Shown here: piece by piece, positions 7,231 through 15,883 of the stretch | Position numbering within the stretch: the first letter of the stretch is position 1 | Layout of the letters: the number at the start of each line of letters is the position of its first letter | Origin: Affinundibacterium flavidum | Lineage (GTDB): Bacteria; Pseudomonadota; Gammaproteobacteria; Burkholderiales; Burkholderiaceae_D | Assembly: GCF_014284175.1 (NCBI RefSeq) | Contig: NZ_JACOGA010000001.1 | Coordinates: forward strand, 1-64,000 | Direction of reading: 5' to 3' | Length of the DNA: 64,000 bases | Program-made: the position numbers and the translations under genes | The notes under the pieces: generated by a model | Databases searched by the model: none | What the model saw: the letters and a program-made list of their open reading frames with translations, nothing else | Told to the model about the DNA's origin: nothing

Positions 7231-9753
7231 TTATTGGGAGTCTATGTTGGAATCCACGTTAGCTGATTCGGCATGCGGCGATGGATTGTTTTCCTCATTT
7301 AATACCGGCCAATCTTTGGTTGTCGCATTAAAAAATCCGCATTCATGCATCGCCCGATGAATACTGCCGTCGTTGACTAAGCGGCATAATTCTGGAAATA
7401 CTTTGTCAGCGATCATTTCTCCACGAGGATTTTTTGCAACCGCAAAGTGGCGGCTGCCATGTAAAGCGATGGTCAAGTTGGGGACTGGCGTTAACGTGCA
7501 ATCATCAAGTTCTATACATAAATCTTCACCCACGGGGAAGGGGGAGAGTAGTGCGTCGACTTCGCCAGCACTGACCATGTATACCATTTGACGCCAGGTT
7601 TTTACATCTAAACAGTGCTCTACACCGAGCGCTTTCAAAGTATGCCAATCCGCACTCCAGTCACTATTGGAGACAAAACGCAACGGGCGAAAGTCATCCA
7701 AAGAGCGGCAATTGTGTGCCAATGTATTGCTGGGGGCCGTGTAGATGCCGACGATTGATTCACCCTCTTGTAGTATCGCATCAGAAATAATGAGTTCTGC
7801 CTGATGTGTCGCTAAATCAGTTTTCCAGGAACTGGTGCCGAGTGCGCTTAATAAGCCAGCACGCAAATTGTCGATGCCATTGGCATAGCTATCAACTGCG
7901 CACAGTTCGATTTTTGCTTGGGGCAATTGAAGTTGGAGAGTGCGTAAAAATAGAGCGACTTCCACTACATCACGTCGCGCGTGGCTGCCACTAAACTCTA
8001 CAATCTCGAGTACTGAACGATCTCCCAAAAAAGTGTAGTAATCACTGAGTACGTCGGACGGCACACCTATTTTAAAGAGATTGTTAGACATGATCGGCGC
8101 AACCAAAGGCAATACCAGCTGTATCCGCGTACCCTCTCCCAGTACGGAAGTGATTTCAATTTTTCCGCCGAATATCTGCGTCACCATCGTGTGCGCTAGA
8201 TGCATACCAAGACCACTGCCACCTTTACCAAGTTTGGTAGTGAAGAACGGTTCAAATACCCGTCTTAGTACGGGAGCAGGGATGCCAATACCATTGTCTG
8301 TGAAATTTATTTCAACCGTCTCGTTGTCGATTAACTTGGCAACCAGAGTCATATGCCCATGACTTATTTCTTCAAATGCATGTAGCAATGCATTGTTGAT
8401 GAAGTTCATGAAAATCTGGCTCAATGGGCCCGGGTAACTATCCATTTTGATTGCCGGGTCAACGTCAACTTTTAAATCGTGTGAGGTCTGGCTGAGTTTG
8501 GGGGCCATGACCATCAGGGTTTCATTCACTACCTCATCCAAGGGAAATTTGCGTCTTTGACCTGAATGTTGATCTGCTGAAAGCTGTTTGAAACTGCCGA
8601 TTAAAGTGGCGGTACGTTCCAGATTTTGTTTGAGGATTTCGGTCCCGCATTTGGTTTCCGCAATAAAATCGGTGAGTAATTTTTTAGTGAGCTTTTCATT
8701 CAAAGCCTTTTCCAGTCTGTTCGTGCTATCAATCAAAGTGCTGTTGACCAATACTGCATTACCTATCGGCGTATTTAGCTCATGAGCGATACCAGAGACC
8801 AAAGAACCCAAGGCCGCGTTCTTTTCATTCTCAACTAATTCGTGCCTCGCATTTTCTAAATTTTGCAGTGATTCAATCAGGCGTGCATTGCTTGAGGCTA
8901 GGGCACGAGTGCGCTCATTGACTCGCATTTCCAAGATTTCGTTCGCATTGTGAAGTTGAGCTTTAAGTCGGTCAGATTGCTTTAATTCCTCTTTTGACGC
9001 CTTCCATTGCCAGAGTAGGTAACACATAATGGAAAACATCCAGATCGAAATAATTGCAAGTCGAAAACTAGCCGCGGGTATCCATTGACCAACAAATTCA
9101 GCTGATTCAAGCACGATTTTGTGGGAACCAGGTTCAACATTACCGCCGGTTGAAATACTAATCGTAGAGACGTTGTCTAACTCTGGGCCTACGTGAGACG
9201 AATCACTTGGATGCTCTTGTACCCACCAAGAAGCCACCGCAAATTGGTTTAATTTGAATTCAACAGTAGGCGATTCTTTGCTTGGGTCATATACAATTTC
9301 ATGCGGTTTAAGTGTCGCGCTCGCCTTCGCCTTGGAATAGGCAGGATTGTAATTGCGCAAAAAGACTCTTATTTGATTCGTTGGTTCTGGCCCTTCACTG
9401 CGAATTTTTAGGCGCAGTGAATCGAAGGCTCGTAAGTCAACGCCATTTTTTTCATCACTAAAGCGTAATGCTAATTCGCAGTAAGGCCATTGATAGCCAA
9501 GTGCAATTTGACAATCGAGTTCTAGTCCGTCTTTTGTTTTAGTGATTTTCGCATGACTTTTGCCGCCATCTGGCGAGTCGTCAATTGCAGAAAAAATGAT
9601 CGTTGATAAATTGTCGACGCGCCAAATACGGGTCATCCAATTTGCATGGGCATATAGCGCCAATGCCGTGAGCAGTAGGAGGCTAAGTAATAAGCGATTG
9701 AAAGCTTTATCGACCATATTGACCACATCGACCATATCTGCCACGTCTGACAT
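7231..9753 (-). CDS. orphan sensor histidine kinase with C-terminal solute-binding-like domain
   Basis: The 840-residue protein has a transmembrane helix (about 19-37), an extracytoplasmic beta-rich region (about 40-225) and a second helix (about 229-250). A coiled coil (255-315) leads to a HisKA domain with GIAHELNTP (phospho-acceptor His324) and a HATPase domain (N box near 450-460, DNGIGIP near 487-492, GGSGLGM near 511-517). After residue 558 a further region of about 240 residues looks like a family-3 periplasmic solute-binding fold placed on the cytoplasmic side. That fold call is inference and the order is unusual. No response regulator is adjacent. The start is uncertain because the first 16 codons are 9-base repeats with several ATG/GTG choices and no clear ribosome site. 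Confidence 0.85.
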   Translation of the reverse strand: MSDVADMVDVVNMVDKAFNRLLLSLLLLTALALYAHANWMTRIWRVDNLSTIIFSAIDDSPDGGKSHAKITKTKDGLELDCQIALGYQWPYCELALRFSDEKNGVDLRAFDSLRLKIRSEGPEPTNQIRVFLRNYNPAYSKAKASATLKPHEIVYDPSKESPTVEFKLNQFAVASWWVQEHPSDSSHVGPELDNVSTISISTGGNVEPGSHKIVLESAEFVGQWIPAASFRLAIISIWMFSIMCYLLWQWKASKEELKQSDRLKAQLHNANEILEMRVNERTRALASSNARLIESLQNLENARHELVENEKNAALGSLVSGIAHELNTPIGNAVLVNSTLIDSTNRLEKALNEKLTKKLLTDFIAETKCGTEILKQNLERTATLIGSFKQLSADQHSGQRRKFPLDEVVNETLMVMAPKLSQTSHDLKVDVDPAIKMDSYPGPLSQIFMNFINNALLHAFEEISHGHMTLVAKLIDNETVEINFTDNGIGIPAPVLRRVFEPFFTTKLGKGGSGLGMHLAHTMVTQIFGGKIEITSVLGEGTRIQLVLPLVAPIMSNNLFKIGVPSDVLSDYYTFLGDRSVLEIVEFSGSHARRDVVEVALFLRTLQLQLPQAKIELCAVDSYANGIDNLRAGLLSALGTSSWKTDLATHQAELIISDAILQEGESIVGIYTAPSNTLAHNCRSLDDFRPLRFVSNSDWSADWHTLKALGVEHCLDVKTWRQMVYMVSAGEVDALLSPFPVGEDLCIELDDCTLTPVPNLTIALHGSRHFAVAKNPRGEMIADKVFPELCRLVNDGSIHRAMHECGFFNATTKDWPVLNEENNPSPHAESANVDSNIDSQ

Positions 9754-10032
9754 TAATGGCGGCTTAAAATTGCTGAGGTTGCTGTTGGGGTTGATATTGA
9801 GGTTGCTATCGAGTAACAGTCGATTTATTTTACTCGCATTTTTGAACTTTCCGAGAAGTTTGTGGTATCACTCTGTTGTAAAGAAGTGCATGCGTGCTTC
9901 CTTAAATAAATGTATTGGTAAGACTCTTAGATCATCGAGTTTGTGCTTGTGTTGTCAGAAATATCCCGCCATACTTTCGCCTGGTTTTGAAATATATTTA
10001 GATTTGAAGCTTATAAAAAAAACGGAGATTGA

Positions 10033-10980
10033 ATGAAGAAATATTTATGTATGTTGATGCCAGTGGTTTTGAGTGGCTGTGAGATGCAAAGCAATGAATT
10101 GAAACCATTCCTATTGGGCACATTTGCCTTGCTTGCTTTGCTCTTTATCGGTGTGTGGGCAAAGATGTTGTATCAGGCAAAGCAGAAAGGTGATGATTGG
10201 AAATGGCCTAAGCCTGTAGAGCTGGTGATTGGTGCGATCACGGATTTCCTTGATACCTTAGGGATAGGCTCATTTGCACCGACGACAGTATTTTTCCGTT
10301 TAGGTAAATTAGTTCCTGATGAACTTCTACCTGGTACTTTGAACGTAGGTCATACCTTACCTACATTGGCACAAGCGCTGATTTTTATTACCTTGGTACA
10401 AGTCGCTCCTATGACTCTGTTGCCGATGATTTTTGCGGCTGGGGTAGGTGCGTGGATAGGTACTAGTGTAGTTGGGCGTTTGCCGCGCTTTCAGATCCGC
10501 ATTGGGATGGGTATCGCTTTGGCCGCGGCTGCCATCATTATGCTGCTGTCTTTGCTAAAAGTTTTACCCGCCGGGCAAGATGCGTTTGAATTGGTCGGTT
10601 GGAAGTGGTGGGTAGGCGTTGGCGGCAATTTTGTTTTGGGTTTAATCATGCCATTGGGTATCGGTTTATATGCGCCTTGTATGATTTTAGTGAGTTTGCT
10701 CGGGATGAGCCCTTTGGCAGCTTTTCCTATTATGATGGGTTCCTGCGCATTCCTAATGCCTATCAGTAGTTTGGGTTTTTGCCGCAATGGAAAGTACTTA
10801 CCTTCCGCCGCGCTGGGCTTGGCGATAGGTGGCGTGCCTGCGGTATTGGTGGCTGCTTTTGTCGTTAAGTCTTTGCCGCTGGACTATGTACGTTGGATCG
10901 TGGTCAGTGTTGTTGCTATCGTTGCTGTCACCTTGTTGCAAGCGGCATGGCAAGAAAAGAAGGGTAACGCTGCAAAATAA
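10033..10980 (+). CDS. TauE/SafE-family membrane permease
   Basis: This 315-residue protein is rich in membrane helices (about eight) with the paired-half layout of the TauE/SafE (sulfite exporter) family. It has an N-terminal half with DFLDTLGIGSFAPTT and a second half with a related GLYAPCM region. The family exports or imports small sulfur- or carbon-containing anions, but the substrate cannot be read from the sequence. The N terminus (MKKYLCMLMPVVLSGCEMQ) resembles a lipoprotein signal with an LSGC lipobox, which is odd for this family. The start is supported by ACGGAGA just upstream. A start at Met18 would remove the lipobox-like segment. It stands alone, with a terminator after it. Confidence 0.8.
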   Translation: MKKYLCMLMPVVLSGCEMQSNELKPFLLGTFALLALLFIGVWAKMLYQAKQKGDDWKWPKPVELVIGAITDFLDTLGIGSFAPTTVFFRLGKLVPDELLPGTLNVGHTLPTLAQALIFITLVQVAPMTLLPMIFAAGVGAWIGTSVVGRLPRFQIRIGMGIALAAAAIIMLLSLLKVLPAGQDAFELVGWKWWVGVGGNFVLGLIMPLGIGLYAPCMILVSLLGMSPLAAFPIMMGSCAFLMPISSLGFCRNGKYLPSAALGLAIGGVPAVLVAAFVVKSLPLDYVRWIVVSVVAIVAVTLLQAAWQEKKGNAAK

Positions 10981-11006
10981 TTGCTGCTTGCTATATCGCA
11001 CCTTAA

Positions 11007-11055
11007 GCGCCAAACGATCATGAAGTCCTCATGTATTGTTTGGCGCTTTTGTTTT
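11007..11055 (+). terminator. terminator after the TauE/SafE-like gene
   Basis: GCGCCAAAC (11007-11015) pairs with GTTTGGCGC (11038-11046), followed by TTTTGTTTTT. It lies 27 bases after the permease stop codon. Confidence 0.8.
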
Positions 11056-11084
11056 TCCAACGCTTACCGTGAACGAATAAGAAC

Positions 11085-11113
11085 GGCTCAGATACAAATT
11101 TTGTGCCTATAAT
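11085..11113 (+). promoter_or_regulatory. candidate promoter for the DUF4337 gene
   Basis: A perfect TATAAT lies at 11108-11113, preceded closely by TG. The -35 region (around 11085-11090) is weak. The spacing puts the transcript start near 11120, with a 5-prime leader of about 27 bases containing the ribosome site. Confidence 0.45.
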
Positions 11114-11146
11114 TTGAGAATTTGACTAGCTTTGAAGGAATGGAAA

Positions 11147-11752
11147 ATGGAAATTGATCCTATGGAAACAATAGAAAATCTGGAAGAAGAAAGAGCTGAA
11201 GATAAAAAGTCGATGAAGTTAAATATGATGGTGGCAGTGACTGTCGCTATCCTCGCAACATTTATGGGCATCTGCAAAGTAAAAGACGACAATATTGTGC
11301 AAGCGATGCAAGCCGCTCAGGCAAATAAAATCGATCATTGGAATTTCTATCAAGCGCGCAATCTACGCGAGGAAGTAGCTAAGTCTACCGTAGTACAGCT
11401 TAAGCTTGCTGCTCTGGGACGCACGGGCGGAGATAAAGAAGCCTATCTAGCGGCCATTGCAGATTACGAAAAATTGGCTAAGGAGCAGGCACGTAAGAAA
11501 GAAGAATTGAAAACGCAAGCCGAGCAAGATCAACTAGATTACGATGCGTCGAACTATAAAGACGACCAGTTTGATTTATCCGATGCATTGTTAGCGGTCG
11601 CCATTTCTTTGTTAGCCGTAACTGCATTGACCAAACAAAAATGGCTTTACTTTGCCGCGTTGATTCCAACAGCATTTGGTCTTTATATGGGAATGGCAGG
11701 GCTACTAGGCTGGCAAGTCCATCCGGAAACTCTGATCAAACTTTTATCTTAG
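11147..11752 (+). CDS. DUF4337 family membrane protein
   Basis: This 201-residue protein of unknown function fits the DUF4337 family. It has an acidic N terminus (METIENLEEE region), a transmembrane helix near residues 26-44, a long polar helical section with many Lys/Glu/Gln (about 55-145) and two C-terminal membrane helices (about 150-190). I chose ATG at 11147 because GAAGGA sits 7 bases upstream. An upstream TTG at 11132 is less likely. A perfect TATAAT is just upstream, so it is probably transcribed alone. The biochemical role is unknown for the whole family. Confidence 0.8.
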   Translation: MEIDPMETIENLEEERAEDKKSMKLNMMVAVTVAILATFMGICKVKDDNIVQAMQAAQANKIDHWNFYQARNLREEVAKSTVVQLKLAALGRTGGDKEAYLAAIADYEKLAKEQARKKEELKTQAEQDQLDYDASNYKDDQFDLSDALLAVAISLLAVTALTKQKWLYFAALIPTAFGLYMGMAGLLGWQVHPETLIKLLS

Positions 11753-11914
11753 ATAGGTAAGAGGGAGTGTGGGTAGCTTGTCAATGCATCAGCATGCATT
11801 TGAGGTAGATGTGCTGATATTTAACGCAACGGTGAGCGGAAGGGCTCCCATGAAATTAACAAATATCGTGATGCATCGCGGCCAGCCCGATCGACCATCA
11901 TGTCAATTTTTCTT

Positions 11915-12229
11915 TCACAAATTTTTGACATGAAAATACCATCCCAAACCAAAAAGTACGACACATCCAACTATCACGAACAACCAGAATTTTAGTTTTC
12001 CGAGACCCTGAAGTTCACTCGGAATCTGACCGTCACAATTATCAAAACCACCCGGCATAACATCTTCATACGTGACGAGATGTGAATGGAGCCAAAGTGC
12101 TCCCCACACCAGAAACATCGAGGACAGAAACGTTTGTTTTGAAAAGTACGCTATTACACCACCAATTATTGCGCTTAGCGATGAGCTAAAAAAGATCACT
12201 TTCAGAATGTTAAACGCTCGTTCACTCAT
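11915..12229 (-). CDS. hypothetical small membrane protein
   Basis: This 104-residue protein is not recognised. Three hydrophobic stretches (about residues 8-28, 33-50 and 80-98) suggest an inner-membrane protein. The central polar loop carries EDVMPGGFDNCDG and two short acidic patches. No good ribosome site is seen ahead of the ATG, and it has no operon partner on its strand within 180 bases. The composition is protein-like and the frame has no overlap with another gene, so I keep it as a probable gene. Confidence 0.55.
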   Translation of the reverse strand: MSERAFNILKVIFFSSSLSAIIGGVIAYFSKQTFLSSMFLVWGALWLHSHLVTYEDVMPGGFDNCDGQIPSELQGLGKLKFWLFVIVGCVVLFGLGWYFHVKNL

Positions 12230-12416
12230 AAGATAATTAACTGGTGTTTAGATACGTCTTGTAAAAACGAGTTGAACTTAGTTGACGTCAAACAAGCTAT
12301 CGTGAGCCAGCATCATTAGACTTTAATAGGGGTCACTTAGTGCCCCTAAACATCATTTATTGCCAATCATGATTAGTGATGCTGCTCTTAACTAAATTTT
12401 CAATTTTGAACGAAGG

Positions 12417-12890
12417 CTAATCAGCACTATAGGCGGCTTCCAATACGGCAACGTCAATTTTGCTCATTTCTATCATGGCTTTCATGACACGCCCTGATCG
12501 ATTTGCATCGTTATCTTGCAGCATATTTAACAGTGAACGCGGGACGATTTGCCAAGATACGCCAAATTTGTCTTTCAACCAGGCGCAACGTCCAGGACTG
12601 CCGCCTTCACAAAGTTTGTCCCAGTAGTGATCAACTTCTGCTTGTGAATCACAATCGACGAACAGCGAAATTGCTTCGGTGAAAGGGAATTGTGGTCCGG
12701 CGTTGAGTGCCATAAACTCTTGCCCCTCCAAGACAAATCGCATTGACAATACTTTTCCTTCTTGCTCAGGCACAGCATCGCCAAAACGTGAAACCTCTAA
12801 AATTTCTCCGCTTTTAAAGATACTGAGATAGTGGTTGACTGCCTCTTCAGCGTTGAAATTGAACCAAAGGCAAGGAGTAATTTTTTGCAT
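12417..12890 (-). CDS. VOC family protein (PhnB / 3-demethylubiquinone methyltransferase-like fold)
   Basis: This 157-residue protein matches the vicinal-oxygen-chelate family often annotated PhnB-like. It opens ITPCLWFNFNAEEAVNHY, has EGQEFMALNAGP in the middle and GVSWQIVPRSL near residues 110-122, then a C-terminal helix with RVMKAMIEMSKID. Members are small dimeric proteins whose substrates are mostly unknown. No methyltransferase motif is present. It lies 28 bases downstream of the DUF1428 gene on the same strand, so the two are likely co-transcribed. This pairing is common in proteobacteria and suggests a shared unknown role. Confidence 0.85.
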   Translation of the reverse strand: MQKITPCLWFNFNAEEAVNHYLSIFKSGEILEVSRFGDAVPEQEGKVLSMRFVLEGQEFMALNAGPQFPFTEAISLFVDCDSQAEVDHYWDKLCEGGSPGRCAWLKDKFGVSWQIVPRSLLNMLQDNDANRSGRVMKAMIEMSKIDVAVLEAAYSAD

Positions 12891-12918
12891 AGTAAAGTCC
12901 CGAATAGGTAGGTGATGT

Positions 12919-13272
12919 TTAAAGTTCGACTAATTTTTGAAAACCGCCATATATCAAACGTTTGCCATCAAATGGCATAGGCAGTGCCTCAGACGCAAAG
13001 CGCGGATCTGCCATAATCTTTTCCCACGCCGCGTCGCGTATTTCTTTCGATGGCCAGGTCATCCAAGAAAATACGACAGTTTCATCTTCTTTGCAGATAA
13101 CCGCTTGTGGGAACGAGGTCAATTTTCCCGGTTGAACATCATCGGCCCAGCACTCCACAATTTTCAATGCGCCGTGCTCTTTGAAGAGTACAGAACTCTG
13201 TTCCGAATAGCTTTTGTATGCTTCTTTGTTAGCAGTTGGTACCGCCAGAATGAAACCGTCTACATAATCCAT
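12919..13272 (-). CDS. DUF1428 family protein (YbaA-like)
   Basis: This 117-residue protein matches DUF1428. It begins MDYVDGFILAVP and contains CWADDVQPGK, FSWMTWPSKEIRDAAW and the late FDGKRLIYGGF. The fold is a dimeric alpha/beta barrel (known for the family), with no established activity. It is the upstream gene of a two-gene unit with the VOC protein (28-base spacer). A ribosome-like AAAGGTG lies just before the ATG on the minus strand. Confidence 0.88.
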   Translation of the reverse strand: MDYVDGFILAVPTANKEAYKSYSEQSSVLFKEHGALKIVECWADDVQPGKLTSFPQAVICKEDETVVFSWMTWPSKEIRDAAWEKIMADPRFASEALPMPFDGKRLIYGGFQKLVEL

Positions 13273-13832
13273 GATCGCGCACCTTTATCGTTAGGCTTAG
13301 GTTTGTATTACAAGAATTGTCGAATTGCTGACAGTAAATAAATGAGTGTAGGGAGGCCTGCATTTGTTCGCAAGCAAAATATCAATCGAGAAAATAATAA
13401 TTTCGGCAAAAATTGTTTTGTCATTGGCTATCTGATGAAAATATCAGCGCTGGCGCGGCTTTTCGCTCTGATAGTGTGTCAAAATATCGCCTTTACGAAA
13501 TTCCGCCCGACTGTTTCTTTTTGCTACTTTGGCTCATATCACGAGCATTAATTTTCCGGAAAACATCACTTTTCCCACTGCATAGAGATGGTGGCGACAG
13601 CATACCTTGCTGCGGCATGACTTGCACCTTCACAAGTTTTCTTGTCTGAAGTTGAGCAGCCAGCCTAATTCACCTCTACGGAAGTTGAATCGCGGAATTT
13701 TGGAGTTGCACGCCGCTTGATGTCGAGAATATCGAGGATGTCAACGGTTTGAGCGCCCTTAACGTTTTTAGTAGTTTGTTCTGCCTTAGTAAATTTTTGC
13801 TATTTCGATTTTTCTCATATTGGAGTTTTAAC
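13273..13832. other. 560-base intergenic region ahead of the aminotransferase gene
   Basis: It contains short plus-strand frames (13342-13551 and 13413-13649) with no ribosome site and no recognisable protein. They look accidental. Promoters for the DUF1428 unit on the left and the aminotransferase on the right must lie here. A weak candidate pair is TTGAGC at 13749-13754 with TAGTTT at 13772-13777. No repeat or RNA gene was recognised. Confidence 0.4.
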
Positions 13833-15026
13833 ATGTTTCAGCACGTCGAAGCCTATGCAGGCGATCCTATCCTCTCCTTGAATGAAGCGTTCGGTAAAGA
13901 TACCCGCCCAAACAAGATTAATCTGTCGATTGGGATTTACTTTGACGATAATGGCAAGATACCTATGTTGCCATCTGTGCGTGCCGCAGAATTAAAAGTA
14001 GTGGCAGCGGCGGGTGCGCGCCCTTACTTGCCTATGGAAGGCGCTGCAAACTTCCGTACTGCAGTTCAACACTTGTTGTTTGGTGCTGATCGCCCAGCAG
14101 TGAAAGAAGGCCGTGTGGTGACTTTACAAACAGTGGGCTCCAGCGGTGGCTTAAAAGTGGGTGCAGATTTTGTTAAGCGTTATTTTCCAGAAACAACGAT
14201 GTTGGTGAGCGATCCAACTTGGGATAACCATCGCGCTGTATTTGAAGGCTCAGGTTTGCCAGTCAAAACTTACCCTTACTACAACTCCGAAACGGGTGGT
14301 TTGCGTTTCGATGAAATGTTGGCGAGCTTGAAAGAAGCGGAAGAAAAATCTGTTGTCTTGTTGCATGCATGCTGCCACAACCCGACGGGTGTGGATTTAA
14401 CTAAAGCGCAATGGGAACAATTAGTGCCGGTCTTGAAAGAACGCAACCTGATTCCATTCTTGGATTTGGCTTATCAAGGTTACGGCGATGGTATTGAAGA
14501 AGATGCTTTCGCGATTCGTTTGTTGGCAGATCAAGGCCTGAGTTTCTTCGTGGCGAATTCATTCTCTAAGAGTATGAGTTTGTACGGCGAACGTTGTGGT
14601 GCTTTGAGCGTAGTTTGTCCTGATGCAGCGCAGGCTGTGAATGTTTTGGGTCAGATGAAAGCGATCATTCGTCGCAATTATTCCAATCCACCTATGCATG
14701 GTGGTCAGTTAGTGGCGACGGTATTGAGCGATCCAGAATTGCGTCCAATGTGGGAAGCAGAAGTCGTCGCTATGCGCGATCGTATTCAAGCCATGCGTAA
14801 AGCTTTGCATGATGTCTTGGTGGCGAAAGTGCCTGGTCGTGATTTCAGTTATTTCTTAACGCAACGCGGCATGTTCAGCTACACCGGTTTGACAGCAGCA
14901 CAGTGCGATCGCCTGAAAGAAGAATTTGGCGTGTATGTAGTGCGTTCAGGTCGTATGTGTGTCGCTGGTTTGAATACGCGTAATGTTGAAGCAACAGCAG
15001 CGGCGATGGCGGCAGTTTTGGCTTAA
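13833..15026 (+). CDS. tyrB: aromatic/aspartate aminotransferase, class I PLP enzyme
   Basis: This 397-residue aminotransferase moves amino groups between aspartate or aromatic amino acids and 2-oxoglutarate. The class I landmarks are present: CHNPTG with Asn183, Asp211 in FLD, Tyr214, the PLP lysine Lys246 in NSFSKSMSLYGER, Arg254, and a substrate-binding arginine near RSGRMCVAGL. The opening MFQHVEAYAGDPILSLNEAF is typical of the TyrB/AspC group. I chose ATG at 13833 because TTGGAG precedes it. An upstream TTG (13749) would add 28 unrelated residues. AspC and TyrB activities cannot be told apart from sequence alone. Confidence 0.92.
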   Translation: MFQHVEAYAGDPILSLNEAFGKDTRPNKINLSIGIYFDDNGKIPMLPSVRAAELKVVAAAGARPYLPMEGAANFRTAVQHLLFGADRPAVKEGRVVTLQTVGSSGGLKVGADFVKRYFPETTMLVSDPTWDNHRAVFEGSGLPVKTYPYYNSETGGLRFDEMLASLKEAEEKSVVLLHACCHNPTGVDLTKAQWEQLVPVLKERNLIPFLDLAYQGYGDGIEEDAFAIRLLADQGLSFFVANSFSKSMSLYGERCGALSVVCPDAAQAVNVLGQMKAIIRRNYSNPPMHGGQLVATVLSDPELRPMWEAEVVAMRDRIQAMRKALHDVLVAKVPGRDFSYFLTQRGMFSYTGLTAAQCDRLKEEFGVYVVRSGRMCVAGLNTRNVEATAAAMAAVLA

Positions 15027-15177
15027 AATTTGTAATATGATGTAGTATAAATAGAGACTTTTGGAAGAGCCACGCGCACTCAAATTGTTACTTTGTAATG
15101 CTTGCTATGTTCGGGTGCAAGTCTGATTCGAATTAAATTTTATGCGCCTGCGTCACTTGCGCAAAGGTCTCGAACAT

Positions 15178-15209
15178 AAAAAAACGCCGACTTTGATCGG
15201 CGTTTTTTG
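15178..15209. terminator. bidirectional terminator between converging genes
   Basis: A run of seven A residues, the stem AACGCCGA with TCGGCGTT and a run of T residues form a symmetric hairpin. It can serve both the rightward aminotransferase gene and the leftward small secreted protein gene. Confidence 0.85.
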
Positions 15210-15240
15210 TCCTTGAACAATAGTGTTCAAATTAATTAAT

Positions 15241-15468
15241 TTAGTTCCATGGATCAGGCAATGTGCCTGGATCTGTATTGCGATTAATGCCATAGTAGCC
15301 GCCGTAACGATCTACTTTGACGCAGGACGCTTCATTGCCTGCATGGCACTCAACTAACCAATCGTAGACTGTGCCATATGGTGGGTACGCAAACGCGCTA
15401 CCCATTGTTGCCATCAAAACTGTTACACCTAAACCCAAACTTAATAAGGCTTTTTTTAAAGCTTTCAT
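15241..15468 (-). CDS. small secreted protein of unknown function
   Basis: This 75-residue protein has a clear Sec signal peptide: a lysine-rich start, a hydrophobic core and a cut after AFA near residue 27. The mature part is about 48 residues, rich in Tyr, Gly and Asp, with two cysteines nine residues apart (CHAGNEASC) that could form a disulfide in the periplasm. An AGGAG ribosome site sits 6-8 bases before the ATG, which supports expression. I do not recognise the family. It has its own terminator and a long AT-rich upstream region, so it is probably a single-gene unit. Confidence 0.75.
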   Translation of the reverse strand: MKALKKALLSLGLGVTVLMATMGSAFAYPPYGTVYDWLVECHAGNEASCVKVDRYGGYYGINRNTDPGTLPDPWN

Positions 15469-15883
15469 TTCGACTCCTGATAATTGTCTATCTAAGGTTT
15501 GACCTTAACAAATAAATTATTTGCAAAGGCATTATTTAGTGCAATGCGGTTGAATTACTTTCAAAGTATGAAAAAAATTAACCGAAGTGGATATTATCAA
15601 GATAAATGCTTTATGTGTAGATTATTTATCATTCTAAAATGAGCTTCTAAAATGTATTTGGATAATAAATTGTTATGAGGGTATTTTTTTTGCCCGCAGA
15701 GTATTAATCAACATTGGAAAATGATGAGCAAAATATTTTCCGAATGTTCTCGGTTGTTTACCGTTTGCAGAAATTGAACTGCAAATTTATGTCTGCTGCA
15801 CCTAATTTTTCTTTCGTATGAAGAAAATTTTTGGAATGTCAAAATATATGACAATGAATAATATCCGCAAGAATGGGGTTTTA
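15469..15883. other. 415-base AT-rich intergenic region
   Basis: This is visibly AT-rich compared with the flanking genes and has no open frame worth calling. It must contain the promoter for the small secreted protein gene (leftward) and the end of the murI transcript. A weak AT-rich hairpin at 15807-15827 might end the yqhA-fumA-murI transcript, but it lacks GC pairs. Confidence 0.4.

Noticed and set aside
9560..10036. Rightward 158-residue frame before the permease gene
   Set aside because: Most of it is antisense to the sensor kinase, and the remaining tail covers the intergenic region without a ribosome site.
13342..13649. Two overlapping small frames upstream of the aminotransferase
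   Set aside because: No ribosome site, no recognisable domain and mutually overlapping. Treated as chance.
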